From Corydoras sp. C115 (taxonomy: Eukaryota; Chordata; Actinopteri; Siluriformes; Callichthyidae), in NCBI GenBank assembly GCA_019802505.1, contig JAFMOC010000007.1, positions 14,683,001 through 14,747,000 on the forward strand: a stretch of DNA of 64,000 nucleotides. The letters run 5' to 3'. The first letter of the stretch is position 1. Each line of letters starts with the position of its first letter. The translations under genes were made by a program, and so were the position numbers. The notes beneath the pieces are model-generated. The model did not search any database, was not told the origin of the DNA, and was given only the letters and a program-made list of their open reading frames with translations. Below are positions 47,083 through 59,305 of the stretch, in pieces.

Positions 47083-50000
47083 CTGGCAGTTCTCCAGTGT
47101 TTTGTTGGTTAATTGTACAGTAGAGTGTTTGGATATGAGTGTTTGCTTTTACTTGAATTGACTGTGCATGGCAGTATTTTGGCTGCTTGTCATCGAATTA
47201 GCTTTTTAGCTATTTCCTCATTAGTCCTTTATCTGTTTTTGGATGGTACCACTGCAGAGAATTTTCCCAATGCTTTTGTTTAGTTTAGTCATAAGCATAC
47301 TGTGATAAAAGTTGTAATAATACTTTATATTGTAAATAGGGGGGAAGATTCAACACTTGGAGCACATATACAGCCACAGTACTACCCTTTTTTATTATTG
47401 TTAATAACTGAGCAGCAGCCAAAATAAGATTGATAAACATGAGTGCTTCCAGCAAGCTTAAAGAATATTTCTCATAATATGGGTGACTTATTACTGAGTG
47501 TTACTTTTTTTTTCTATGATGTTTTTAAATGCTGATTTCTCTTTACTTTTGACTGATCCAGTGTAGAAGTCGGCTGACATCTTTTTAAACCACTGAAGGA
47601 ATGGGAGATTTGATTCATGTCATTTTCGAAAAAAGTTTTTTTTAAATACATTGATATATATTTTAGTTGATTGACCTGTATATTTGTTTTATACTTGGTA
47701 CACTTACAGGAATTGAATTGTTTCGGCAAAACACTTGTCTTGTTCAAGTTTAAGCAAGGCTTGAGAAATTCCATGTTTTGTTGTTCGTCAAAGAGAAAAT
47801 TATATATTAACAGATCATTTACAGAACAAACATATTCTTTAAATTCATGATATAAGTTATTTACTGAATTTAATATACCAGAGAAAAGCAAAAATGTTAA
47901 ATTGGCACAAAGTAGAAATTGTAAAGTTAAAGTTTTGAAAATGTCATGATTGAATATGACCTGGAAAGGATAACACTGAAGAGAATCAACAAAATCATAT
48001 TTAAGGGATGCTTTTAAAGCATTAAGGTTCTGTCCATATGAAAGATGTTTTGTTCCTAACATGGATACTGAAGAACCATAAGTTTTTGATATTAAGTTAC
48101 CTGGTGTTATAGTTATGCAGAAAACAACTAAAGAGTTCTAGTTCTAGAACCCTAGTTCGAGAGTTCTGAGCAAACCTACATGAAAAGAACAATGTTTACC
48201 ATGTTATGTTCTGAATGGAAACAAATGTATTCTATGCTTCTTAAACTAGTCAGTCATTATTTGAGCCCTTTAGCTACAGGTATGATCATTTTAGGAGAGT
48301 CAAATAACAGAGAAATTCTTGTCTATAGATTTACAGTAACCCATTGTTGTAAGTATACAAGTGCTCCGAGTCTAATCAAGCAAAATCCACTCTGCCGTAA
48401 AAGAGCCTTCATTACTCAGTATGTTCTTAACTATGACATGTATGTATATACTAGCAGTTGTATAAAAGGAATGTGTTGGTACTCCAGACACAGGTCAGAT
48501 AAACATCAGGTATTCCAAAACTTGGCTTAATGTCAGATAATGGGTGTTCTTTAGAATTGGGCACTACTTCCTTAATTGTAAGTATTTGCTTTGTGCCATG
48601 TTCCTTTACTTTAAATTCTATATTACAGTCCATTCAAATTTAGAGTATTTGTTTGTTAGTATTGATCATCTTGCTTGACAGTATACTGTCTTTGCTTTTT
48701 CTTTGCCTTGATCCAAATATAAAAAATAGGAATTAATGACTGAGGATATGTAACATTCTTATAACTTGGCACTTAAATAATTCAGATTGTGGTAATTGTG
48801 AATTACAAACCATTTTGTTAAATATATTTGTTTACAATCACATGTCCTGTGTACTTAAATAGAACCATGGATTTGAGAATTGGGGGGGGGGGGGGTTTGT
48901 AGAAAGTTATTTTTTATGTCCACACAACATTTTTTCCCCACAGTAATTGTAAACTTGTCACTGATAACTTTGAAGTAGGTTTATATAGTCATCCCATTTC
49001 TGTACAAGTTGGAACAATGCAATAAAACAAGAATCCGTGAATAACTCAGTTGAAGCTTTATTCATTATCCAATGGTATAAGTGAGTCACAGTGTTCATTG
49101 CATTCTTTACATGTTTTAAACCTTGAAGAAATATGAGCATTGTTTTCTTAGACTTCTATTTGCTAATGAACCAATTTGGTATAACAGAATTATGTTATTA
49201 GCACCTACAGTAAGGAAATATTAAGTGTCTTGGGAAATAATTATAAAGAAACACCTTTAGGCATAATATTCCACTTGGTTGCAAATGATACACATATTGT
49301 CAGTATGATCTTCTTTTTTCACAAAAATTATATTTCAAATTTGTAAAATACCGCTGAATACTGCAGAATTACTATGCTGTCCTCATGGCATGATAGCCAT
49401 TCCTGCATAATGCTGATGCAAGCCTAAAAGTTAAGTTTGCATTTTGCAGTACACAGCTGTTTTTGTTTTGCTTTTTGTTGATGTTTTCTTTTTTTTCCCT
49501 TTTCCTTTGTAAGGGAGTCTGGATCTAGAGATCCGGAACTGTTTCAATTGGTTGATAAACCTTATTAAACTATTATTAGAAAATGAATAATGGAATATTA
49601 CATTATACTTTTAAGCTTACCTGAAGCATATTTATGGTCTGAAATGATCCTTGGTTTTATTACAGACTGTTTCTCAAATCTTAAGAGTTATATAGGCTAA
49701 TTATAAACAGTCATTGCAAACTTTGACTTTTAGCACACGATAATCATTTGTAATCTAGTCATTTCTGTTGAAATTTAGAGACAATTTGGTTTTATGCCAC
49801 TGTAATTGCAAAGTTTACTACACATTTATGCACTTTCTGGTATTACTGAAAAAAATTGTTTACTGAAATGAGAACCTCAAATGCATTGATTTCATGACTA
49901 TGTTTAGGATCATTATTTAAAAATTAACTTTCTCTGCTCCCGTTGCTGTTCCAAAGTATTCATAAAGTAATTAGAATGTACTACTAAAATGACATCAACT

Positions 50001-51092
50001 TTTTGGCATATTGCTAGAAACTAAATTTATTCCATGTTCAGTTTTTATTTGTAGTGATTTCCTCTTCTATTTTTTTAATTGCCAATGGAGCAAATCGGTT
50101 GACCATCAGTGTAAATACATAAAGTGTCACACATTCTCAACCAAATCAGTTTGCTAAACAATGTGACAATTTTCAGTATCAATGAAACCACTACTTACAT
50201 TATATAGTCATCAACAAGGAACCAGTGCAAAAAAAAGACCCAAATTTCAAACCATTGTACCCGACACAATTACTGTTCAGCCAGCTGCTTTATTACGTTC
50301 ATGAAATGAAAGAACCAACCATGAGAAAGCAACAATCTCCACAGTACTCATGACCTAATTTAATTTTAAACTTGCATTCAACCACAATGCAAACTCAACT
50401 TCATACTGTGCCTCCAAACATGCTTTAATAATAGCTCTTAAAAATTAGACCATGTTTATAGCTGCCACATTTTAAGAGGCTCAGTGCAAAATAAGTATGA
50501 AGAGCACAAACACTGCAATGTTTATAAAGAAAATACACCACGGTTACAGTAGAACAACTAACACTGATAATGAAGTCATGCAGGACTGTAAGCACCACAG
50601 TACAGAAAACATAACGATATGTAGTGAAATTCATAAGTCCAGTGTTAATTGATCAGTCAGTCAGCTATAACTCAAGCCCAGCTCGAGTGGTCTTAAAGAA
50701 TGTGGAAAGGCTTGTATTAATCCAGATACCAGTATAAAAAATAAAGTAGCTTTTTCCTTGAGAGCAGTTAAACCTTGATACCATCCCAACCATTAAAATG
50801 CCTGAGTATTTCACTGATTACTTAAACAGCCATTTGCAAGCAGGTTTCACTCATGCCTTGAAATAGATCATTGCAATCATAGTAATCAGGTATTAACCTA
50901 CATGCCCATTTAAGTCATTCAGTGAAATGGATCTTTCAAAACTAAAAGAAAAAGTCCCAAAAATAATTTTAAAATTGTCAATATCTGTGTGACAAAGTGC
51001 AGTTCCTTAGCAACACTTAAAAAAACAAAATTTATAGGACATGAACTGCAGTAATAAATAATATTTGAGGTTAATCTTGGACCTGGTGTTTA
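47083..51092. other. Convergent 3' flanks of hif1an and cuedc2
   Basis: No exon, SINE or transposon is recognised over 4 kb, unusual for this window and consistent with long 3' UTRs from both sides. Possible signals are AATAAA at 49021-49026 for hif1an and the complement of AATAAA near 50288 for cuedc2. A run of 14 G lies near 48882-48895. The 182-residue minus frame at 47514-48062 has an AT-driven composition and no recognisable family. Confidence 0.45.
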
Positions 51093-53331
51093 TCAATGAA
51101 AGCGATATTTGCGTGCTGGTTTGAGGTTAACATAAGTCTTTTTCATGTCCTCCGTTTCCTCTTTCTTGACCAGATGATAACGCTCCCCCTTGGTTGTCAC
51201 AACCTGATTGCCATGATAACGTACCATCTTCTTTGGAGCCTAGAACATGAAGTAAAACATTTATAGTTCAAAACTTATGTTTTATTTACTTAATATGTAA
51301 AGAACTACAAGACTCACATCTTTTGGAATGAATGGTTTATGGATTTTCTTATCCTCTTCATTATCCACCAGCATATATCTGAAAATGCACGAAACCAAAA
51401 TGTGACTTGTCTCAGTACTCTATATGTGTATTTAGAACATTACAGTAGGTCAGTCAGACTTACTTTTCTAAAATGTTTGCTTTAAGCTTGTCATCTGCTT
51501 GCGTGGATACAACCTTCTCCTGGTTTGCCTAAATAAACAAAACAAATGCAAATGGTTTTATAATTGACTGTTCTAATAACAAACTTAATTTAGCCACTTG
51601 GTAAAATTGTTCTTAATTTTTTTTTTATGTAAACATACAGATTTTGTTTAATGATCATGAGTTCACTGAATTTGATTACTGAAAATAAGGTTCAACTTCG
51701 ACAAGATTTTGGTTTTGACTTAAACAAAAACTTAGTAGTAGTTCTATTTCATTTCTGTGTAGTCTGGAAAAACACTACTTCTTAAATCAACCTTCAGCCT
51801 TTTCATCCCTCTTCTCTTCATTGTTGTGCCATGACAGAATCTCTGAATTGTGAGTGACTTGCGAAAAAAAAATGTTTGATTATGTCCATCATTTATGCAG
51901 ACAGTAAAATTTAAAGGGTTTACAAATGTTTAGGTGCAACTGTGCATACATGATTAAAGGACTTCGCATCGGACAAGATTTGATTTGCAGAAGTTTTATT
52001 TCTTGCAGTGGTTTACTTGCAAAACTTTTTATTTATATTATCCTGTATTTATATTTTACAATTGTATTGTCTGTCATCAATAAATTAGTGCATTGCATTT
52101 ACTAAGTAGTATTTAGTAACTACTAAATGTATCTTATATTAATGCATGTGACCTATTTTAGAAACATTAATTTGTTTACTTTACTTACATTAATTGGCGG
52201 TGTGTGACTGAGCTGAACATCTCCCTCTATGATGAGTCGAACAGCTTCTTCCATATCTCCTTTAGCAATAGACAGCGCACCTCTGGCTTCTATCACAGTA
52301 CACTTAGGAAACATCTCTAGAAGGTGTTGTTCCTGTTGATCCCACTCTGAAACACACACCTAATAAATACACATATACAAATACATATTAATGCACCAAA
52401 CACCAGATTTTCCACATTAAGACATATATAAATGGATAATGCATCATTTGAATAAACCAGGGACTCAACAGGACTATTTGTTCAATAATAACTGTAAGCT
52501 ATGCGCATTTGAGGGTAATGCCATTAATCAATTTTATCCTCTGACAATCCAAATTCTCAACATATTCAAATTAAAAGTGAAGGTGTTTAGTCAATACCTT
52601 TGCTGCAGCTCCCTCTACATTTGCTGAGTGACTTGATTTTGATATGGCAGTATTTTGCTCCTTGGAAGTTGTGGAACTGTTCTCCTCTGTGGTCTTTAAA
52701 TCAAAGGTCCCTAAAAGTATGCATCACAAATTATTTTCCCGAAAGCAAAAACAAGCATCTTCATACTTGCGAAAAGTGGAAATGTAAATGTAAAGTAAAC
52801 CTTCATAATGTCATTCTTTCTATATTTAGATTAATTGGAAACAGTCTTGCTGAAGCAAATTACCTGTATTCCGTGCCGAATCCAATTTTGAGGCCAAGTT
52901 AAACATCATTTCACAAACCTGAATGCTGAAAAATGTTGAAAGAATCAATAACTCAGTGACCAGTGAAATTATTTTACGCAAATGCATTAAATAATAAATG
53001 CATTAAATTAATTAATAAAATAATGTGTCTTACCTATCAATATTAGAAAAGCCTGGAATGTAAGCCTCAAGCATTTCAACAAACACCTCTACATCAAAAT
53101 TTTCCTCAGCACTTGCTTGAGATCCAAGATCTTCCAGTACACCCGTTATGTAAGACAGCAGCACTTCATCCAGAGTGCTAAGATCAAAAAAAGGAATTAT
53201 AATGCTAGCAGTGACACTTAACGCAGATTTAAGAACGTCAGAAGCCTGTCATCACACCTCAAATCGGCTTTTGGTATATGTGATCGGACAAAGTCGTGCA
53301 GTGTATCCTGAATGATCTTCTGTAACTCCAT
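51093..53331 (-). CDS. cuedc2: CUE domain-containing protein 2
   Basis: Ubiquitin-binding adaptor. In mammals it is linked to turnover of steroid receptors, restraint of IKK/NF-kappaB signalling and the mitotic checkpoint. Coding exons in transcript order are 53331-53258, 53177-53034, 52925-52864, 52710-52598, 52359-52189, 51528-51464, 51378-51318 and 51239-51093, all GT-AG and in frame, giving 278 residues (human 287). The conserved N-terminal region contains LEDLGSQASAEENFDVE. The CUE domain is encoded by the 171-bp exon (residues about 132-188) with the MFP motif at 147-149 and a distal RLIIEG. The conserved C-terminus is LKPARKYRFH. The start ATG lies one base into exon 2. The middle region (about 95-131) is Ser/Thr-rich and poorly conserved. 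Confidence 0.95.
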
Positions 53332-53429
53332 CCTGTCTGTTGAACACAAACACATTTAGCAGAAAAGCAATTGTAGCACCATAAATATGCAAGTTAGATC
53401 TGTGATGACATCTATACATATATATTTAG

Positions 53430-53560
53430 AACAAAGGTATGTGGACACCTACACATTATGTCAAAAGGAGCTTTTATGACATAACAGCAGCTAAAACATC
53501 ATCTCCTTTTCTATGGAGGCTTACTACAGGATTTTAAAAGCCAGGGCCTGGCTCACAATT
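53430..53560. mobile_element. Tc1-like terminal fragment in cuedc2 intron 1
   Basis: GGTATGTGGACACCTACACA resembles the terminus of a common fish Tc1-type element. The sequence decays after about 130 bp. A (TA)n tract with a T-run follows at 53929-54007. Confidence 0.4.
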
Positions 53561-53923
53561 TCTGACTCAATCCTAAATCACCTGCTCTCTACAACAAAAC
53601 AGGGAATCATTTAGTAACTCAGTAATCATTAAATCATGAGTGAAAACCGTGATGGGCCAACTAGATCGAAAAACATTTAACTAAGTGACCGCAGCATGTG
53701 CTGCACCGAATCATTCCATTAAGTTAAGAATAAAAATGGCACAAAATCAGGAGTCTAGTATTTACAAGCTTCACAAAAACAAAAGGCATTTTAACAAAAA
53801 AGCATTATAATTTTAGAACTTTTATGTTTGTGAGATGGCAGAGGTGTGCATCTAAGTTTATGGACCTTTAATATTGTACTGGGGAACAATTATGCTGTAC
53901 TAGTAATGGGTACTATGTTGGAA

Positions 53924-54006
<83 letters not shown>

Positions 54007-54726
54007 TATGTAAAAAAATAAAATAAAATTAGGAGAATACAGGTGCATTTGCAGTGCAATTACACTTTATACATAGCAATGAGACTGACTGAAAATCTGA
54101 AAAAAGATAAGAATCTATGCATCTATTAATTATTAAATTTCGAAATAGAAAAAAAAATGCAATTATCAAAGCTAAAACTGCACTACAACAATATTAAAGC
54201 AGTACACTTAGTGTGTTTATGGCTGTTTTCGACTTTAGGGGATTTAAATGTTTCAATAAAAATCCAACGACGCATGTTTAATGTTTGCAACCAAAACTTG
54301 TGGGTAAGCTAACAGAGCTAACTAGCTGGCGTTATCTCACGTCTGCACAGTCTTTACATTTAAACATTAAACCGACAGAATATGTTTGTTAAGTAAATCC
54401 GTTAAAATATGAGTAAATATGAGCTGCTGAGTCGCAGCTACGTGCAGCACTGTTTACAAACAAGCGACGCGGCCTGACGCGCTTTACTTTTTCAAAACAT
54501 GTTAACTGACTTACAATAAAAACACACCGCTCAGCACAAAGCACGTGCATTGCAGCATACAATTGGACAAACCTCCAAAGTATATAAATAATAAGCTTAT
54601 ATTCGACATTACATCTTTCCGACATCAAAACGGGTCCGATAACGCTGAAGGATAGATAGCTGCTATGGCGTGCTTTAGCTAACACCGCGTCCTTACCGTT
54701 ACAACTAAAAACTGCAATGTCTTACC

Positions 54727-54900
54727 TTCGACCACAATTATCAGAAAACAAAACGAATCTTGTGCCAGGACGGAATCAGACTGATTTATTCGGAAGATTG
54801 TGTTTTGCAAAATGGAACTGATTTCTTTACACTACGCGCCGTGAATTGTTTAAAATCAGTGACATCATTTCCTGCATAAACACGCGCTCGTTCTGCAGCT
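54727..54900 (-). promoter_or_regulatory. cuedc2: cuedc2 first exon and promoter
   Basis: A minus-strand untranslated exon ends in the donor GTCGAAG|GTAAGAC (GT complement at 54724-54725). Upstream (54830-54900) are several CpGs and a TGACATCA site on the plus strand (CRE-like). The start site is inferred. Confidence 0.45.
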
Positions 54901-55133
54901 GCAGGTAAAACTGTAATGAAGAATGTTTCTGCAACTCCTCGGGAATTAAAGGACTTATTATTTATTAAAGGAGAATTATTCTATGTACTAAAACTCGCTA
55001 AATCACGTATAACCAATGTATCTCCCTCAGATTCAAAGTCGACAGCACAAATATTCTTGCCAATACTGATTAGGTTTATTCTTGAGTTTGCACCTTAACT
55101 TTGTACATAACCTTACACCCAACCGTAAGAACT

Positions 55134-55777
55134 GTAACATAAATCAAATAAACAAATATATAATGAGCAATTTACATATTGTAAACTATTAATCTTAAGA
55201 TTGATCCTTTGTTGGTTTTATCACACGAATTTACATCTTGATTTAGAACCGTAATTACATATCAATTCACTCTAATGCTAGAAAAGGTAATAAACATTCA
55301 TTCATTATCTCCCGCTTTATCCTCTATTAGGGTCGCGGTGGGGTTCCCCATGCCCATCCAGGGGAGAACGTCTCGGGCGCTGGGCAGATAGACCCAGGAC
55401 AGGGCGCCAATCCATCGCTGGGCACACACTCACTCACACAGACACACTCTATATGGGGCAATTTTTGAAGAATTCAATTGACTTGAATTCTTCAGTCCAA
55501 AAACAGTCCATGTTTTTGGACTGTGGGAGGAAACCAGAGAACCCGGAGAAAACCCAAGCAGGCACGGGGAGAACATGGAAACTCCACCCAGATGGGGATT
55601 CGAACCGGGAATCCGTAACATAAATCAAATAAACAAATATAAAATGAGCAATTTACATATTGTAAACTATTAAACTTAAGATTGATCCTTTGTTGGTTTT
55701 ATCACACGAATTTACATCTTGATTTAGAACCGTAATTACATATCAATTCACTCTAATGCTAGAAAAGGTAATAAACA
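55134..55777. repeat. 163-bp direct repeats flanking a SINE
   Basis: 55134-55296 and 55615-55777 are equal in length and nearly identical; I see two differences (TATATAATG against TATAAAATG, and TTAATC against TTAAAC). The only sequence between them is a minus-strand SINE-A truncated at its head. Confidence 0.88.
55297..55614 (-). mobile_element. SINE-A, head-truncated, with inverted insertions
   Basis: The copy ends inside the region just beyond box B (GGGAATCC), so box A is absent. At 55467-55523 about 20 extra bases have created two adjacent perfect hairpins not found in other copies. Confidence 0.88.
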
Positions 55778-55779
55778 TA

Positions 55780-56090
55780 ATTGGTATATTAACAGAGCAC
55801 AAACCTCATTGGCTGCATGAAATATCTAAGGAAGCTATAGTTTCACGTTGTGACCTGTCGTATTCCAGCTTCTGAATAACACTTAATGCTAACTTTGGAA
55901 CCTTTGTAACGTGGTAACCACGGTAATTAGCAGTGTAACCATGGAAATTAACGTTGTCAATGTTCTTAAAAGAACAGACGTTATAAAATACACTATTATA
56001 CAATTTTACAAACTTTAAACCAATTAAAAATATAAACTGCTCAAGTAGGCAGTTACAGCCAAATTTGCATAACATTCCATTTGTTCAAGT
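55780..56090. other. Intergenic DNA, nothing recognised
   Basis: Unremarkable sequence without a recognised exon or repeat; the minus frame at 55806-56075 has no recognisable family. Confidence 0.45.
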
Positions 56091-56092
56091 TC

Positions 56093-56270
56093 AAGTAATT
56101 TATTTATATAGTGCTTTTTACAACAGTACATTGTCACAACGCAGCTTTACAGAATGAAAAGCCTTTAAACCCCCAAAGAGCAAGCCGAAGCGACAGTGGC
56201 AAGAAAAAACTCCCTGTTATGTTGTTATTTTAAGGAAGAAATCTTGGGAGGACCAAGACTCAGTTGGGGA
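56093..56270 (+). repeat. Interspersed repeat fragment (third family)
   Basis: Carries TTTATATAGTGCTTTTTAC, GCAGCTTTACAGAATG, CGACAGTGGCAAGAAAAAAC and AAGAAATCTTGGGAGGACC in that order. A decayed copy lies at 59990-60115, and part of one in reverse orientation at 63935-64000. I recognise the pattern as common in teleosts but cannot name the family. Confidence 0.55.
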
Positions 56271-56412
56271 CTCCTTGAGCAGCCGGGGAGCAACAACAGT
56301 GTAGGATACTATTGTACAGATTGTGTTGAGATCGGTTAACAAATGGAAAAACTCTAACAACTGGAAAACTATATGTAAGTTGTTGGAATTTATTGTACAT
56401 AAAAACACATGA

Positions 56413-56753
56413 GGCGGCATGGTGGCTTAGTGGTTAGCACGCCCGCCTCTCAGCACTAGGGATTCCCGGTTCGAATCCCCATCTGGGTGGAGTTTCCATG
56501 TTCTCCCGATGTCTGTGTGGGTTTCCTCCGGGTTCTCCGGTTTTCTCCCACAGTCCAAAAACATGGATCAAGTCAATTGAATTCTCAAAAAATTGCCTCA
56601 TATAGTGTGTTTGTGTGAGTGTGCCCTGCGATGGATTGGTGCCCTGTCCAGCGCAACTGCCCAGCGCCCGAGACGTTCTCCCCTGGATGGGCATGGGGAA
56701 CCTCACCGCGACCCTACTAGAGGATAAAGCGGGAGATAATGAATGAATGAATT
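56413..56753 (+). mobile_element. SINE-A, complete
   Basis: Plus-strand copy flanked by AAAAACACATGA (56401-56412 and 56754-56765). Confidence 0.9.
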
Positions 56754-56879
56754 AAAAACACATGAATTGCATTATTTGTATGGATTTGTTAAACTTCCTG
56801 ATGCTATTTACTTTTGTAATGACATTTACTAATTCACATAGTTTAAACAACTGCTGAATGGCTGCAGGGAACAGAGGGA

Positions 56880-57290
56880 ATGACCAGGTGTGGGATGAGC
56901 ATGTATAATTGTAGGAATGACCAATTGTCGAATGAGCGTGAGAAGGAGTCAGAATGTCTGGTCGCAGGGTGACCTGTCAAAATATAGACTTAGGGGGCAG
57001 GTAACATTTGTTAAATGTATTATTGGGACTGGGGGTTCAGGAAGTTCCCACCATATATGGAAGGTCCATTCACATTCACCCACACAGAAGAAGGACAGAC
57101 CACCTAAGGATTATATACCGAAGTGGGATCCTTGAGAATTCAGAGCTCTCTCATCAATCATGGTTGCATGCCATTGATGATTTTTCCTGTACACTTGTTT
57201 GTCTATTCAGTAAAACAAATTAAATTCTTTTGAAACAAAACCGCCAACTATGCCCGTTTATTGGAACATAACAAAGTCAGGCAGGACCGC
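56880..57290 (+). other. Possible solo LTR-like segment
   Basis: Moderately GC-rich stretch with a promoter-like TATATACC (57112), a GAGCTCTCTCATCAATC segment about 30 bp further on, then an ATTAAA polyadenylation-like signal (57221) and an end rich in ACA. This is the order of U3, R and U5 in an LTR, but no second LTR, primer-binding site or target duplication was found. Confidence 0.25.
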
Positions 57291-57418
57291 CAGTCCAATT
57301 AATATCCAGGTTCCATCCTGTATTTGTCGTAGCCGCAGTGCTTATGCAGAGCCATGGATGAAGGTCTGACTACACCTCCAGGAAACCAGCTACACCTCAA
57401 AATTTGTTCATTCATACA

Positions 57419-57653
57419 TACATTTACATTTGGCCATTTAGCGGACGCTTTTATCCAAAGCGAATTACAATTATCCCAACTTTATTGGGGTCTGAATACA
57501 AGGTCAGCCATGATGCAGCCCCCTGGTTGAATGAAGGTTAAATACCTCACTCAAGGACCCATGTCGGTAACTTCTGTGGACCTGGGATTGAAACGCACAG
57601 CCTTCAGATTGATTGCTTAGCACTCTAACCACTGAGCTACCACAACCATTTAT
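57419..57653 (-). mobile_element. SINE-B copy
   Basis: Minus-strand copy: the L2-type tail at the left (CATTTAGCGGACGCTTTTAT) and the tRNA-like head at the right (CCACTGAGCTACCACAACC). Confidence 0.78.
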
Positions 57654-57665
57654 TAATCATGTTAA

Positions 57666-57934
57666 TTCTCTACTAGGGTCACGGGCTTCATGCCCATCCA
57701 GGTGAGAACATTTCAGACACTGGGCAGATACACCCAGGAGAGACTATTGCTGGACACATTCACTCACACACGCACACTATATGTGACAATTTAGAGCATT
57801 CAATTTATCTTGAATCCATGTTTTTGGATGGTGGGAGGAAACCCTCCCGGACAGAAGGAGAACATGGAAACTACCTATTTGAACCTGGTTCCCCAGCACT
57901 GAGAGGCTAATGTAACATGCTAACCACTTAGCCG
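57666..57934 (-). mobile_element. SINE-A, old copy
   Basis: Diverged minus-strand copy from TCTCTACTAGGGTCACGG to CTAACCACTTAGCCG, with internal losses. Confidence 0.72.
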
Positions 57935-57939
57935 AGTCA

Positions 57940-58155
57940 CTTGGCATTTTTAAAAAACTACTAAAGACGCAACTTTTTAACAAACACCTGTTGTAGGAAA
58001 AAAAAGGGAGGGGGGGGGGGTGCAGGATCAGATAAAGATCAGGTTTGATAATTCTACATTGTAGCTGGTTTTCTCCATAACTACTGACTTGTGGTGTTCT
58101 CATTAAAGCGTGAAGCGTCTGCTAAATGACTAAATGTAAATGTAATATAATGTAA
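57940..58155 (+). mobile_element. L2-like LINE 3' end
   Basis: Plus-strand, 5'-truncated copy that matches the complement of 61130-61325 block by block: TTTTTAACAAACACCTGTTG, a G-run, CAGGATCAGATAAAGATCAG and the tail GCGTCTGCTAAATGACTAAA. Confidence 0.82.
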
Positions 58156-58159
58156 ACAC

Positions 58160-58556
58160 ACATTATACACACAGACACACACACAGACACTTCAATGTAG
58201 GGCAATAAAGAGCATTAAATAAAGAATCCATGTTTTTAGACTGTAGGAAAAAAACGGAAACCTGAATCCCCAAGCACTGAGAGGAAAACGGGCTAACCAC
58301 TAAGCCACCACGCCTTTTAGTCTATTTATTTCATGAATGAACATTGTGAAAAAAGTGATTAAAAAAAACCTTAAATCAAGTTCAATTGAATTCTCCAAAA
58401 TTACCACATAAAGAGTTTGTGTGAGTGTGTTCCCAGTGATAGATTGGCGCCCTGTCCTGGGTGTATCTGCCCAGCTCCCAAAACGTTCTCCCCTGGATAT
58501 GCATGGGGAACCCCCTCGACCCTAGTAGAAGATAAAGTGGAAGATAATAGATTGAT
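58160..58556. mobile_element. Two SINE-A fragments in opposite orientation
   Basis: 58160-58315 is a minus-strand head half ending CACTAAGCCACCACGCC. 58378-58556 is a plus-strand 3' half from TCAAGTTCAATTGAATTC to GATAAAGTGGAAGATAAT. They could be remains of two insertions. Confidence 0.7.
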
Positions 58557-58574
58557 GGAAACTTGGACGCTTTT

Positions 58575-58741
58575 TAGTAATTTTTATCCATATCAACTTA
58601 CAAAGTGAGCACAGGGTCATCCACAGCATCCCTGGAGTAATGAGGGTTAGGGATCCACATCAGTAACTTCAGTGGACCTGGGATTAGAACCCAAAATCTT
58701 CAGATTAATAGCCCAATACCCTAACCACTGAGCTACCATGT
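58575..58741 (-). mobile_element. SINE-B, old copy
   Basis: Minus-strand copy with worn tail TTTTATCCATATCAACTTAC and head complement CTAACCACTGAGCTACCATG. Confidence 0.65.
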
Positions 58742-58982
58742 CAAACCATCGTATAACCACTACTTTGGTCCTACAAAAAATTCCAGCAGCTTTCAGGCTT
58801 GTTTAAGTGATCTTAAGCAAAACTACTGTCAGGCAGAAAAGATTTTTTACAATGCAGTTGTTTTTTCTTTGCAACAGGACATTGTGGTCCAGTGTTTTTC
58901 AAGACGCTAGACTCATAAACATAAACATTAGCATAAAGCAATACGTGAAAGTTCATCACACTCACAAAAGTTTTGTAAAGAT

Positions 58983-59304
58983 ATCCATCCATTATCTTCC
59001 ACTTTATCCTATATTAGGGTCGCGATGGGGTTCCCCATGCCCATCCAAGGGAGAACGTCTCGGGTGCTGGGCAGATAGACCCAGGATAGGGCGCCAATCT
59101 ATCGCTGGGCACACACTCACACACACAGACACACTCTATATGGGGCAATTTGGAGAACTCAATTGACTTGATCCATGTTTTTGGACTGTGGGAGGAAACC
59201 AGAGAACCCAGAGGAAACCCACGTGGACACAGGGAGAACATGGAAACTTCACCCAGATGGGGAGTCGAACCGGAAATCCCTAGTGCTGAGAGGCGAACGT
59301 GCTA
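58983..59304 (-). mobile_element. SINE-A, head-truncated
   Basis: Minus-strand copy that stops within the box A complement (GCGAACGTGCTAA). The central domain and box B complement are intact. Confidence 0.82.
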
Positions 59305-59305
59305 A

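Noticed and set aside
47514..48062. A 182-residue minus-strand open frame, one of the longest in the window.
   Set aside because: It has no recognisable domain, AT-driven composition and no splice or promoter context, and it lies in the probable hif1an 3' UTR.
52153..52359. A separate small minus-strand gene encoding a CUE domain.
   Set aside because: It is the fifth coding exon of cuedc2 bounded by an acceptor at 52360 and a donor at 52188. The apparent start is a GTG inside the exon.
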